Shown: positions 10,287 through 18,909, counted from the stretch's first letter. The stretch is DNA of 64,000 nucleotides from DASXVU01 sp963732855 (GCA_963732855.1 CAVTBB010000001.1:124001-188000); one strand, 5' to 3'. The notes: generated by a model not told the origin, from the sequence alone. A program made the numbers and translations.

Positions 10287-12155
10287 CTAAAAGTAATACC
10301 AGATGCTCCAATAATCCTGGATTTTTTCTCCAATATCCTTGAGCCGGTCAAGATAATTCATCAAAGGCACATCCCTATGAATGTGGTTCGGCGCGAGGGC
10401 TATGTTCTTTTCCCAGGGGTGGAACTCATAGACCCTTTCTCCCTCCGGCGTGATCGAGATCAGGTCATGGTGTTGCCAAGCCCCCAAGGGATTCTTACCC
10501 AGGGCAGGGATGTTAAACACCGGCTCGTCCGTTCTGGTGAGGCCAGGTAGCAATCTTGCTTCCTCTTTCCTTTCTTGAAGGATCCTCGCAATCGGCACTC
10601 TGAACCAGTTAGTCTCCTCCTTCCCCTTTGCATTGAATGTATAATACGGGTCAACACCGGATAGTTTTACCAGGTGCCTCAGCAAAGCGGTCTCGAAACG
10701 TCTGCTGTTCTCAAAAGTAAATACTGACTGATTATAGACCGACATGCCTGCCTTTCTGATGGATTGCACCGCTTGGACGAAATCAGGCGTCACTTCGTAG
10801 GGGTGTTCGACGTGGGTCACCACGCACACCTCCCTTCGTGGAGGGTCATGAGCCTTCTGCAGGGCTTGAACAAAATCGGCATGGATCCTCATGGGGAGCA
10901 CCACAGGTAACCTTGTCCCAATACGTATACGGGATATGTGGCTCATCTTCGAGAACCTCTGCATGATCCTCCCCAATGCCTCGGAATGGAGTAGGGCGGG
11001 ATCACCGCCAGTGATAAGCACCTCTGTGACCATCGGATGCTCTTCGAACCAATCGATGGCCCTTTCGACCTCATTTAGAACGAATGGAGAGGTGGCAATC
11101 TCCACATCCTTTAGTTCCCAGTTCCTCTGACAATAGACGCATACCTGAGCACAGGAATTGTATGGTTTTACAATCGCGATCATGGGATAGCGGCGTGTCA
11201 CTAGGTTAACTGGGCTTGTCTGCCCCTCCTTCATGAAGTCCAGCTCAGAGTGGCTTGCCGCCCCCTTCTCAATAACACTGTTGAGATAATCCATCGTGGG
11301 GATGACCTGAGCCCTGATGGCATGGTCATTCCGCCTGGAAGATGATTTGTCCATCAGGGAAGCATAATAGGGTGTGATCCCGAACGGGATATGGTATTTG
11401 TTTGCAACTTCGATGGCCTCTGATTCTGATGGCTTCAGGGCCACAAGACTGCCTAAGACATCGGCGGTCTTGATGGTATTGCGCCTCTGCCAATGATAGT
11501 CCTCCCAGTCCTTTATATCAGCTTCCAAATACCTGAGAATTCGGGCCCGGTTCTCATCTCGTCGCCGGATGACATTTTCCTGAAGGCCATGAGGATATCT
11601 TTGCATCCGTTCCCAGCATCCCTGTGACAGGCCATCGAGGTAATCGGATCGTAATTTTGCTGCCTTTCTGTCATCCAGTTTTTGAAAATCGGGGGCCTCT
11701 TCTTGATAAATCTCCGATTTACCCTGGCTCCCCTTTATGATGTTCAGCAGGTCAACATAGAATGCATAATCATATTCCGGACCTGTTTCTTCCCTGTGGA
11801 ACGCATTGTACAATCCTTTAATAACGCTGCATCCTGCGATAATTTCGTTCCTTTCGCTCATGAAATTTTTCAGTGTCTGGATGCAATTCAATGCGTTGAC
11901 ACGTTCCAGATCTTCCATGAGCAGTTTCGGGGAATGATAGATAGATTCCCTTTCGATGAGTAGCAGCGTCAGTTTCTTTCGAACTTGAAAGATTTCATGT
12001 TTTGTGTTGAGGATGTTGTACATCTCTGGATCTAGCTTGCGAAGATGATCCTTGAAATTGCTCACAAGAAAATTTCCATTTCTTTCTCTCGCCATTAGAT
12101 AGAAGAAAGGTTTGATTTCTTCTTGTCCTCCATTTATAGTTGGTTCTGTATGCAT
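10287..12155 (-). CDS. KamA-family radical SAM protein (lysine 2,3-aminomutase-like)
   Basis: Radical SAM enzyme of the KamA family. The CxxxCxxC cluster motif is seen as CAQVCVYCQRN near residue 334, in the typical KamA setting (YNSCAQVCVYCQRNWEL). It is followed by EVLITGGDPAL, RIGTRLPVVLP and a C-terminal region with HHDLISITPEGERVYEFHPW. At about 622 residues it is much longer than lysine 2,3-aminomutase (about 420); the extra N-terminal 250 or so residues are helical and not recognised. The substrate is therefore open. Start ATG 12155 is chosen because GGTGAG lies upstream; an in-frame GTG at 12164 is inside that site. The stop is TAG, with TAA three codons later. No partner gene adjoins it. 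Confidence 0.8.
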   Translation of the reverse strand: MHTEPTINGGQEEIKPFFYLMARERNGNFLVSNFKDHLRKLDPEMYNILNTKHEIFQVRKKLTLLLIERESIYHSPKLLMEDLERVNALNCIQTLKNFMSERNEIIAGCSVIKGLYNAFHREETGPEYDYAFYVDLLNIIKGSQGKSEIYQEEAPDFQKLDDRKAAKLRSDYLDGLSQGCWERMQRYPHGLQENVIRRRDENRARILRYLEADIKDWEDYHWQRRNTIKTADVLGSLVALKPSESEAIEVANKYHIPFGITPYYASLMDKSSSRRNDHAIRAQVIPTMDYLNSVIEKGAASHSELDFMKEGQTSPVNLVTRRYPMIAIVKPYNSCAQVCVYCQRNWELKDVEIATSPFVLNEVERAIDWFEEHPMVTEVLITGGDPALLHSEALGRIMQRFSKMSHISRIRIGTRLPVVLPMRIHADFVQALQKAHDPPRREVCVVTHVEHPYEVTPDFVQAVQSIRKAGMSVYNQSVFTFENSRRFETALLRHLVKLSGVDPYYTFNAKGKEETNWFRVPIARILQERKEEARLLPGLTRTDEPVFNIPALGKNPLGAWQHHDLISITPEGERVYEFHPWEKNIALAPNHIHRDVPLMNYLDRLKDIGEKIQDYWSIWYYF

Positions 12156-12549
12156 ATTTCTCACCGCCAGTGCCTCCTAAGGGGGACGCCTGAATACGGG
12201 GTCAAAAATGTTGCTTCTGATTCCCCGGCCGATTCGTTCTCATTAGCAGTTTATCCCCTGATGTATATGCTTGACCTGAGAATCGGATTTGTCATCGAAT
12301 CCACCAGATCGTTGGTCCCTGGAATCTCAGGATCCAATCAGGAAAGAGATCTATTGGTGTATCGTCGCATGAATAGATTAATTGGTGCGGCTAATAATCC
12401 ACTCACCTGATTAGATACCGAGGGCCGGTTCAATCTCCTCGATTAGATAGGAAATCGATGTTATTGAACATATAATTTTGTTTGCCATCATACCATGAAC
12501 TCGAGACGAACACCAAGATTTAAACTGAGTGTATGTCCTTTTGTGTGTT
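12156..12549. other. Intergenic region, no gene seen
   Basis: Divergent intergenic stretch between the KamA-family gene and the DUF3795 gene. Open frames here show no recognisable protein text. It should contain both promoters. Confidence 0.3.
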
Positions 12550-12963
12550 ATGGTTCGAATTGCCCCCAAAGCGCTTGAGCTCCGACTAATCGCTCCTTGC
12601 GGGATGAACTGTGCCTTGTGTTTAGCCTTTCAACGTACAAAAGGGAAATGTCCCGGGTGTTGGGAGGAGGATACGAACAAAGCAAAAAGCTGCCAATCAT
12701 GCATTATACGCAACTGTGATATGATAAAGAACAATTCCTCACACTTCTGTTTTGAATGCGAGAAAATGCCATGTCTGCGATTGAAACGGTTGGATGCCCG
12801 CTATCGCAACAAATACGGCATGAGCATGATCGCCAACCTGGCCGAGATAAAGGACCAAGGCATCGAGGCGTTTTTAGCCCATCAAGGAGAGAAATATTCG
12901 TGCCCCAAATGCAAAGGCTTGATATGTGTCCACCGTTCCCGCTGTCTCGTGTGCGACCCGTAA
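12550..12963 (+). CDS. DUF3795-like cysteine-rich protein
   Basis: Small cytosolic protein of 137 residues with many paired cysteines: CGMNCALC near the N-terminus, CPGCWEE, CQSCIIRNC, CFECEKMPC, CPKCKGLIC and CLVC. This spacing and the APCGMNC start are typical of DUF3795 proteins, common in anaerobes and thought to bind metal or an Fe-S cluster. Function is not known. The ATG at 12550 is used because the family motif begins soon after it; an upstream in-frame start at 12529 would add seven residues with no similarity. Confidence 0.75.
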   Translation: MVRIAPKALELRLIAPCGMNCALCLAFQRTKGKCPGCWEEDTNKAKSCQSCIIRNCDMIKNNSSHFCFECEKMPCLRLKRLDARYRNKYGMSMIANLAEIKDQGIEAFLAHQGEKYSCPKCKGLICVHRSRCLVCDP

Positions 12964-13022
12964 GATGGTTTCCATTTTTTGATGCCGAATTGGATCACGA
13001 GTTAACGTTCTATAGATTTCAT

Positions 13023-13364
13023 TCACTCATCATCGAGCGATTCACCGACCATACAACCACATCCGCCACTCTGCTCGCCCTTCTTCACTGCCTCGATCAC
13101 TGTGGCGATCGTTTCTAGCTGTAGGTTTAGATCCTTTAGGTTCGAAATTGAAAAGGCTTCCCCCATTTCCTCTCTGGCCAATCTTACAATGAACCTTCGG
13201 AAATCGTCATCCATTGAATTGTAATAATACCTGACACCGCGAACATTCAGAGTTACTCTGAGAGGTTGTTCCCCTTTCTCCTGACCAATAGACCTGCCAA
13301 CCTTGACCTCATAATCGTCATTTAGAAGCCTGAACATCCTCAGAACCTTGCTTTCCTTCGGCAT
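13023..13364 (-). CDS. Hypothetical protein, 113 residues
   Basis: Not recognised. The frame has normal amino-acid composition: a basic N-terminal part (VLRMFRLLNDDYEVKVG), a segment VTLNVRGVRYYYNSMDDDFRRFIVRLA that looks like a folded alpha/beta region, an amphipathic helix (LNLQLETIATVIEAVKKG) and a tail with GGCGC. It is oriented like the downstream tRNA-Leu. No operon partner. Confidence 0.55.
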   Translation of the reverse strand: MPKESKVLRMFRLLNDDYEVKVGRSIGQEKGEQPLRVTLNVRGVRYYYNSMDDDFRRFIVRLAREEMGEAFSISNLKDLNLQLETIATVIEAVKKGEQSGGCGCMVGESLDDE

Positions 13365-13515
13365 ACGAACGGCTGATTGATCGTTCGAGTAAAAGAACTA
13401 TAGTGACTTATTCAGAAAGCCGCGCTTCCCTCCATTTAGATGTTCTGGTCAATAATGACAAGACTATCATCGAAGATAGAACGATGATTTAGACCACCAA
13501 CCTAAAAAAACCGAG

Positions 13516-13599
13516 TGCGGGGAAAGGGATTTGAACCCTTGGACCGCTAGGGACTAGACCCTCGATCTAGCGCCGTTGGCCATGCTTGGCTATCCCCGC
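13516..13599 (-). tRNA. tRNA-Leu (anticodon GAG)
   Basis: Read on the minus strand, the acceptor stem GCGGGGA pairs with TCCCCGC at the 3' end. The anticodon stem CTAGA/TCTAG encloses the loop TCGAGGG with anticodon GAG. The T arm AAGGG-TTCAAAT-CCCTT is perfect, and the variable arm is long, as expected for a leucine tRNA. The discriminator is A and CCA is not encoded. A run of seven T on the minus strand (13504-13510) follows and probably ends transcription. Its 5' flank is duplicated at 18767-18800. Confidence 0.95.
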
Positions 13600-13997
13600 T
13601 TAAACTGGCGAATGTTGGCTTCGGTTATTAATGTTTGCCCATGGAAGTGGGGCACGCTGGTAAACGCCGCTAGATCGCCAGAGCCGTCGACGCATGGAAG
13701 GAGAGGTCTGGATATGCAGGACATAGTAGATTTTGGACGTGCTACGGGCCTAGACTGCGAAAATGTGGGTGCGGTGGATGAGAGACCAGGAATAGATCGG
13801 GACAAATATAGTCTGGTCATTTACCTATCATCAGCAGATGGGTATGGATCGTTCCCGGAACCTGGCTTACTGCATAAACAAGATATTGATCGATGAGGAC
13901 AAGACAGCGATTGACGACCTAATATGAACCGGACTTGGGATAAGGTCAAGGTATTCGTACATCCTTAGAATATACGAATTTCGGTCTAAACAATATT

Positions 13998-14096
13998 GTG
14001 AACTGTTTAGCCAGATAGTCGATAGCGTATATCAATGTCTAAGCTAGAGCTCAGGATCCCGTCATTAGCGGTTCGTAAGTTTGAATCCATTAACCG
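13998..14096 (+). other. Degenerate tRNA-Leu-like relic, copy A
   Basis: This stretch aligns with 15868-15973. Both begin GTGAACTGT, share GCCAGATAGTCGAT, then AGGATCC and TAGCGGTTC, and end in a decayed T arm. In this copy the 3' acceptor and CCA are lost. The order of blocks resembles D arm, anticodon arm, variable arm and T arm of a leucine tRNA, but stems no longer pair properly, so it is not a functional tRNA. No protein gene is seen from 13600 to 14291. Confidence 0.4.
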
Positions 14097-14291
14097 TATC
14101 ATTAAACATTGCCAGTCATTCAAATTTATCATCAGTCAGAGAGATTGTTGCATCGGGGAAGCTAGAACCCTTGGCCTAATATCTTGAGGCCTCCTGTTTG
14201 CCTCAATGGTTATCATACCTTATCAAATTCTTAGCTTATAGATAAGCTCATTAAAATGAAGGATATGTAAATAAAAATAGGCCCTGGGGCC

Positions 14292-14702
14292 TCAAACCAT
14301 CTTTCTTCCAGAATCCCAGGCCGGGCTCTCGTTATATACCTCTTCAACATTCAAAAGCCACAATCCCTTCAGGTCGAACTTCATTGCCATGAAATTCTCC
14401 TTCATCTTGTCGAACATGGGGCCAGAAGTCACATGTTCCTTAACACTACACCGAACCTCATAGGACTCCGGGCCTTTGCTGACGAGCAACGAAGCGTGGG
14501 AGCCGTCCTTCTTTGAATTGGCTAAGTTCTCGCTGCTTGCTTTCATGAATATTTGGCCAACGAAGATAGTTTCTGGGTCCACGGCACCTGCTCCACCGAC
14601 ATTGATCAGATGCACATCTCCCTTGGCGTTCTTGGTCCCTAATATCTTGCTCGATGAGCGTTCGTTCAACAGGTTAAATACTGCGTCCGGTAGTTTTGCC
14701 AT
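14292..14702 (-). CDS. Pyridoxamine 5'-phosphate oxidase-like flavin-binding protein
   Basis: A 136-residue protein resembling the small split-barrel FMN-binding proteins of the pyridoxamine phosphate oxidase superfamily. Typical text includes KILGTKNAKGDVHLINVGGAG, ETIFVGQIFMKASSENLANSKKDG and a C-terminal strand LWLLNVEEVYNESPAWDSG. These proteins bind FMN or F420 and often act in detoxification or reductive reactions; the substrate cannot be told. The ATG at 14702 has GGTGG upstream; the longer frame from 14720 lacks a ribosome site. It is divergent from the winged-helix gene at 14775, with a palindrome between them. Confidence 0.75.
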   Translation of the reverse strand: MAKLPDAVFNLLNERSSSKILGTKNAKGDVHLINVGGAGAVDPETIFVGQIFMKASSENLANSKKDGSHASLLVSKGPESYEVRCSVKEHVTSGPMFDKMKENFMAMKFDLKGLWLLNVEEVYNESPAWDSGRKMV

Positions 14703-14738
14703 GTTTCCACCGAGAATCAATGTGCTAAAAGAATATAT

Positions 14739-14759
14739 AAATATTCGTAATGAATATTT
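14739..14759. promoter_or_regulatory. Inverted repeat in divergent promoter (possible operator)
   Basis: AAATATTC, five bases, GAATATTT: a perfect 8-bp inverted repeat midway between the divergent starts at 14702 and 14775. It overlaps an AT-rich TATA-like stretch (GAATATATAA, 14731-14740). Its position suggests an operator for the regulator encoded at 14775, controlling itself and the flavin protein. Confidence 0.45.
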
Positions 14760-14774
14760 TTCTATTCATCCACT

Positions 14775-15554
14775 ATGACCGACCAAGACGTTTTATCAGA
14801 AATCAGGGCGCTCAAGAGCGATCTGAACCTTATCAGTGACCAAATGGTCCGACTGCGATATGAGGACCTCAAGTCTGTTTTCTTGGAACAAATGAGGGTG
14901 GCAATGGGGGATAAGGGAAAGCGCTCGTTTCTTGATGAAGCGAGCATCCTAAATAACAAGTCACAATGCAATCTCAAAGGGGATTGCCTTCAGAAGATGG
15001 AAGAGGCAGTGGACACCGCCACCATTTTGTTCATGAAAGATGACCTGGTTGGAGCTAGAAATATATTGGACGAGGCCGAGGTCCTGATCAAGGGTGACAT
15101 TTCTTCATGCCAGGACAAAGGATGTTCCAAAACGGCGGAGGAGATACTGCGCAAGGTACAAGTCCTCCTACAGATATATGAAGATCTGGCCGGGAGGTTC
15201 GGTGAGGAAGTTAAGCTGAAGAAGGGAGTGGATAGGGATACCATTTGTTACACTGCCGATGAGATGCAATCGGTCCTGAATCCCCTGGCCAATGCCTGGC
15301 GCATCAGAGTTCTCGCCACATTAAGGCGAGGAGACCACAGCCTGACGGAGCTGGGCCGAGTATTGGAGTTGAAGACCGGGCACCTACAGTTCCACTTGCG
15401 GGCGCTGATGGAGGCTGGGTTCGTGAAGCCAGACCGACGGAGACATCGCTATTCACTGACCGAAAGAGGAGCGCTGGCCTTGAGCTGTGCGGAAGAAATG
15501 GTTTCGAAACTGGGCATGCCATGCTCAGGTGAGAAACCACATGATAGATTATGA
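14775..15554 (+). CDS. ArsR-like winged-helix regulator with cysteine-bearing N-terminal domain
   Basis: Probable transcription factor of 259 residues. The C-terminal part (about 165-250) is a winged helix: LANAWRIRVLATLRRGDHS, LTELGRVLELKTGHLQFHLRALMEAGFV, then a basic wing RRRHRYSLTERG. The N-terminal 150 residues are helical and contain two cysteine pairs (CNLKGDC and CQDKGC) spaced as if to bind a metal or sense redox state. The divergent neighbour is a flavin-binding protein, and a palindrome lies 16 bp upstream, so autoregulation is likely. The ligand is not known. Confidence 0.75.
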   Translation: MTDQDVLSEIRALKSDLNLISDQMVRLRYEDLKSVFLEQMRVAMGDKGKRSFLDEASILNNKSQCNLKGDCLQKMEEAVDTATILFMKDDLVGARNILDEAEVLIKGDISSCQDKGCSKTAEEILRKVQVLLQIYEDLAGRFGEEVKLKKGVDRDTICYTADEMQSVLNPLANAWRIRVLATLRRGDHSLTELGRVLELKTGHLQFHLRALMEAGFVKPDRRRHRYSLTERGALALSCAEEMVSKLGMPCSGEKPHDRL

Positions 15555-15867
15555 ATAATCTCAGACACAAAAAACCATCAAAGAAGAATTTCCATTATGG
15601 AACCTACGGATCCCACCAAAATATTACTATTGAAATTCCTAAGCCTTCAAATGAATATGATCATAGTTGAATAGCGGAACAATCATAATAATAACCATTC
15701 AATTCGATGCGGATTTTGCCTTTTAACTAATCGTGCTTGAGTAATGGGGTGAAACGGTTTAAGATCCGTAATTACTCAGAATTTCGCCCAATTTCATCAC
15801 CGACATGGGATAAGATCCGCCCAATTCTCCCCTTCCGAAAGTATAGGCATTTCGAGATTAACCATAA
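15555..15867. other. Intergenic region, no gene seen
   Basis: Only short frames without recognisable text. It leads into a degenerate tRNA-like relic at 15868. Confidence 0.3.
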
Positions 15868-15973
15868 GTGAACTGTATTGGCCAGATAGTCGATGGAGCT
15901 TATCGATGTTAGGATAGCACTAAGGATCCAGTTTCTAGCGGTTCAAGTTTTAAACCCCTTCCCCCTGCACCAT
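15868..15973 (+). other. Degenerate tRNA-Leu-like relic, copy B
   Basis: Best-preserved of the plus-strand relics. It shares GTGAACTGT, GGCCAGATAGTCGAT, AAGGATCC and CTAGCGGTTC with copy A at 13998, and ends in a T-arm-like segment followed by CCCCCTGCACCA, which is a tRNA 3' end with encoded CCA. The 5' acceptor that should pair with CCCCCTGC is not recognisable and the anticodon stem is broken. It appears to be a decayed leucine tRNA, judged from the long region between anticodon arm and T arm. Confidence 0.45.
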
Positions 15974-15979
15974 CTGGTC

Positions 15980-16696
15980 CTATTGCCTATTCTTATCATT
16001 GAATCTCAAACTTAGCTGACGTCCAAGCTCTAGAGATTTCGCCATCACCTCTGGCTCCTTCTGTACGTCCCGATACTTCTCCAATATTTTCGCGGACCCC
16101 TTAACATACGGTTTGTTATCTGGCAAGATCTCGAGGTAATCCCGGTATGCTTCCTTCAATCCAAAGTCCTGACCGGCGAATTCCTTACAGTAGGCGTTCC
16201 AGGTCGCATACGCACACGTTTCACCCGAACCGCACACCGAACAACAAATCGTCCCCTTAGCCGATAGCTTCCCGACGACCTCCATCCCACCGAAGAACAT
16301 GACTCCGGCGAGCCAGTCGGTTACGTTCTGCTCGCATGCCGACCCTACCGCCACCGCTGCCCCCAATTTTCCTTTCATTAGTAGTTTAATGTGGCGGAAC
16401 GAATAGAGCCGCTCCATGAACGCTTTGGTGTACGCTGAGGCTGTCCCATAATAAGTAGGCGAACCGACAACCAGTGCATCAGCGTTCCTGACCTTCTCGC
16501 CTATCACTCTGAAGTCGTCTTGGATCACGCATTTATTGGTGTGCACGCATTTCATGCATGCTGTGCAGGGCAGGATGCTGTGATCCGATAGTTTGATGAA
16601 CTCGGTCTCCGCGCCGGTTGCCTCCAGTACTGCCTTGACCAGCTTATCTGTATTGGCATTTATTGTAGGACTTCCACTGATCCCGAGAACATACAT
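15980..16696 (-). CDS. NAD(P)H-dependent FMN reductase / iron-sulfur flavoprotein family
   Basis: Flavodoxin-fold protein of about 238 residues. The N-terminus MYVLGISGSPTINANTDKL is the FMN phosphate-binding loop of the family. CTACMKCVHTNKC near residue 43 is the cysteine motif of archaeal iron-sulfur flavoproteins, which often carry a [4Fe-4S] cluster, and VVGSPTYYGTASAYTKAFMERL is the second flavin-contact region. Further cysteines (CCSVCGSGETC) are unusual. ATG 16696 is preferred over 16756 because the fold begins at its first residue. Likely an electron carrier or reductase; partner unknown. Confidence 0.8.
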   Translation of the reverse strand: MYVLGISGSPTINANTDKLVKAVLEATGAETEFIKLSDHSILPCTACMKCVHTNKCVIQDDFRVIGEKVRNADALVVGSPTYYGTASAYTKAFMERLYSFRHIKLLMKGKLGAAVAVGSACEQNVTDWLAGVMFFGGMEVVGKLSAKGTICCSVCGSGETCAYATWNAYCKEFAGQDFGLKEAYRDYLEILPDNKPYVKGSAKILEKYRDVQKEPEVMAKSLELGRQLSLRFNDKNRQ

Positions 16697-16779
16697 GATT
16701 ACTACAACCGAATATGCGTAATAAATAGTTAGGGACCGCCCTCGTAGCTCGACCAAAAAGATACACTCTCGAGAAGGGA

Positions 16780-16876
16780 GTGGTCGGGTTAGGTCGTCTC
16801 AGGTCTAGACAACACCATTGTGACTTAGAATCCTATTCCTAGCGATTCAAGGGTTCACATCACTTCCCCTGCACCA
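16780..16876 (+). other. Degenerate tRNA-Leu-like relic, copy C
   Basis: The segment ends with CCTAGCGATTCAAGGGTTC, a T-arm-like stretch, then CCCCTGCACCA, closely resembling the 3' half of the intact tRNA-Leu (CCCTAGCGG, AAGGGTTCAAATCCC). Upstream, GACTTAGAATC could be an anticodon loop (TAG or TAA). The 5' half is hardly recognisable. Probably a decayed leucine tRNA gene. Confidence 0.4.
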
Positions 16877-16885
16877 TTAGGCATA

Positions 16886-17307
16886 TCCAGACACCTCAAA
16901 TTTAGAATCAATTTGATGGTTTTGCTCCTAAGGCAATCGGATACTACATCCAGATATCCTGAGCTTAAGCATATTTATATTTATATAATAATTCGAACAA
17001 TCAATAAATATATCCAAGGCCAATGATTCCGCAACAATATCAAGATTGGTTCATTTCGGGGGAATTTCGTTGGAGAAGGAGATAGGAACGTTGGACGTGT
17101 CTATTATTTTGACCCTTCCTGCTTTTGGCTGGCTCTCTGTAAGTTTTCGGGTCAGACCATATTTCAGCTTCGTGGAGCCTGGACGGACCCTACCCGTTGA
17201 CGTCTGTTACTGATTGAGGCAACAATCCACTTGAATCCTATGGCCAAAAGAGGAGGAAGCAATGATCTCTCCTCATTTACTTGCTACAACAATGAAAAAT
17301 ATGCTCA
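16886..17307. other. AT-rich intergenic region, possible ORF remnant
   Basis: No intact gene. It is strongly AT-rich around 16970-17020. On the minus strand a stretch at about 17055-17200 can be read without stops for some 48 codons and has protein-like text (YGLTRKLTESQPKAGRVKIID) but no start codon, so it may be the end of a lost gene. Not recognised. Confidence 0.25.
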
Positions 17308-17574
17308 CTATTTGACTGAGTCGATATGGGAAATGGCATTAGTCTTTGTCGTATTCCTTTTTGGAGTCTTCTTTCCCGGAGTTTTCACTTTAGGGATCTT
17401 ACTATTGGCATCCTTTACTTTAGGAGTCTCTTTTTCAGGAATCATCCTTTTAGGAGTCTTACCTTCCAGTTTGGCGAGCCTCTTTTCTAATTCGTTTATA
17501 CTTGCAATTATCTCATTCATCTTATCCGCTTTTATCAGTTCCCCGACCTTTACTTTTGTCACAGGTTTTACCAT
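17308..17574 (-). CDS. Small coiled-coil protein with lysine/proline-rich tail
   Basis: An 88-residue protein. Residues 1-40 (VKVGELIKADKMNEIIASINELEKRLAKLEG) form a short conserved-looking segment ending in a heptad-like helix. The rest is a low-complexity tail of lysine, proline and threonine (KTPKR, KETPKVK, KIPKVKTPGKKTPKR) without cysteines. Small proteins with this N-terminus occur in archaea, but no function is known. The frame on the opposite strand (17231-17617) is hydrophobic and repetitive only because it mirrors this tail. Confidence 0.6.
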   Translation of the reverse strand: MVKPVTKVKVGELIKADKMNEIIASINELEKRLAKLEGKTPKRMIPEKETPKVKDANSKIPKVKTPGKKTPKRNTTKTNAISHIDSVK

Positions 17575-17637
17575 GAATTGCCATCCTTTAGAATTGCTAG
17601 TTTTTTCGAGAATTTAAGGATTTCAATTATTGACCGT

Positions 17638-18198
17638 CTAGAAAGGAGATGAAAACCTCTTGGTCAGCTCAACAAGTGCCACCAGAAGTTCCTGTATTTT
17701 CTCTTTAGTGTGCTCATCGGTCAGGTTTCCGTTATTATCTATCTTCTGGGCGGCTAGCGTGACTATCACTTCGGGCCGATTGACCGCATGCATGTCGAGA
17801 TAGACGAAGCACTGCCTCAGATGGAGTTGGGCCCTTTCCCCGCCGATCAAGCCAGTCGAAGCACTCATGATCGCCACGGGTTTTCCATGCCATGAATTTT
17901 CTCCATTCGCCCTGGACACCCAGTCTATCACGTTCTTCAAAACTCCAGGGATGGAGAAATTGTACTCCGGAGTAGCAAATAATATTGCATCTGCAGATCC
18001 GACTTTTATTTTTAGCTCCTTGAGGCAGTCTGGCGGATCGTTAACAAAATCCTGGTTGAAAGGGGGAATTCCTTCAATGTCGAAAATCTCCAATTCGACA
18101 TTTTCGGGAAGAAGCACAAGCGCCTCTCGGAGTAACGATTTGTTGTAAGATGCGCTTCTGAGACTTCCTGCAATTCCAAGTATCTTTACCGATTTCAT
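17638..18198 (-). CDS. NADPH-dependent FMN reductase family protein
   Basis: Flavodoxin-like reductase of 186 residues, the usual length for this family. Seen are the FMN-binding loop GIAGSLRSASYNKSLLREA at the N-terminus, LFATPEYNFSIPGVLKNVIDWVSR near residue 75, and GKPVAIMSASTGLIGGERAQLHLR, the diagnostic motifs of chromate/azoreductase-type NADPH-dependent FMN reductases. Probably transfers electrons to quinones or other small acceptors via FMN. ATG 18198 is used; a longer frame starts at 18219. Confidence 0.87.
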   Translation of the reverse strand: MKSVKILGIAGSLRSASYNKSLLREALVLLPENVELEIFDIEGIPPFNQDFVNDPPDCLKELKIKVGSADAILFATPEYNFSIPGVLKNVIDWVSRANGENSWHGKPVAIMSASTGLIGGERAQLHLRQCFVYLDMHAVNRPEVIVTLAAQKIDNNGNLTDEHTKEKIQELLVALVELTKRFSSPF

Positions 18199-18719
18199 AA
18201 CAGCTTCACGACGTTCCAAGAGAACACGAGGAATGAATAAGAAATTTGTTAGAAAAATCCAGAGTGGAAACAGTCCGGGGACAAGACTCTTCGTATTTTA
18301 ACATCCCTTGTAAATTCGAATTCAGAATAGTCGCTCCCTTCCCTCAGCGAAACAAGACCGTCAGTCTTTGTGAATCATTTATGGGGACAAGACCTTGCCT
18401 TCCGAAAGGTTTTGTTATTTAGGATTTCAACAATAAGAAATTGTGGTTCTCTTCAACTTCGTGTGGGTAAATGATTTCATTTAGGATAGTTTGGGAAGGC
18501 TCCCGCCCTCCCAAAATGATGCTTGAATGGTGACTCGCTGTTCATCGGACTACGCTGGATACCTAAAAACTAAATCTAACTTATAGTAGATCAAATAAGA
18601 GATCTTCGAAATCTTTAATGTCATTCGATTCTAACAGAAATCGGTTTTTACCCATACAAAACCAAAGAGAGGCGAAATTGTTAATGCCGATAGTCAGATA
18701 AAATCTAGAGCGTCGAGAA
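18199..18719. other. Intergenic region with one hairpin
   Basis: No gene seen. An imperfect inverted repeat at 18491-18516 (TTTGGGAAGGC, four bases, GCCCTCCCAAA) would fold best on the minus-strand transcript, where the single mismatch becomes a G-U pair. It is not followed by a clear T run, so its role is open. Confidence 0.3.
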
Positions 18720-18766
18720 AATACCCTCGATCTGGCACCGTTGGCCATGCTTCGCTATTCCCGTTA
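18720..18766 (-). pseudogene. 5' half of a degenerate tRNA-Leu gene
   Basis: On the minus strand the sequence matches the 5' acceptor strand, D arm (AGCATGGCCAACGG) and anticodon region (AGATCGAGGGT, still with GAG) of the intact tRNA-Leu at 13516-13599, with several substitutions. It then diverges, so the variable arm, T arm and 3' acceptor are missing. The match extends upstream into the promoter flank (GAAGCCAACA and the AT-rich ATTAAT element), showing that the gene was copied with its 5' flank. Confidence 0.7.
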
Positions 18767-18909
18767 AACGTCCAATTGTTGGCTTCGATAATTAATGTTT
18801 GGTCTTTCCGATGGTTTGCCAGATTGGTCTGTTTTAACGATTACAGAACCGCTGGCATCGAGACCGATCTCCTGAGGTGAAATATTAATACTCGCTTTAC
18901 TTAAGAAAG

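Noticed and set aside
13576..13896. 106-codon plus-strand frame over the tRNA-Leu 5' end
   Set aside because: Starts within the tRNA gene and shows no protein-like features.
17231..17617. Hydrophobic 128-codon plus-strand frame resembling a membrane protein
   Set aside because: Its repeated LGV/FF text is the complement of the lysine/proline-rich tail of the minus-strand coiled-coil gene, which has a better start and composition.
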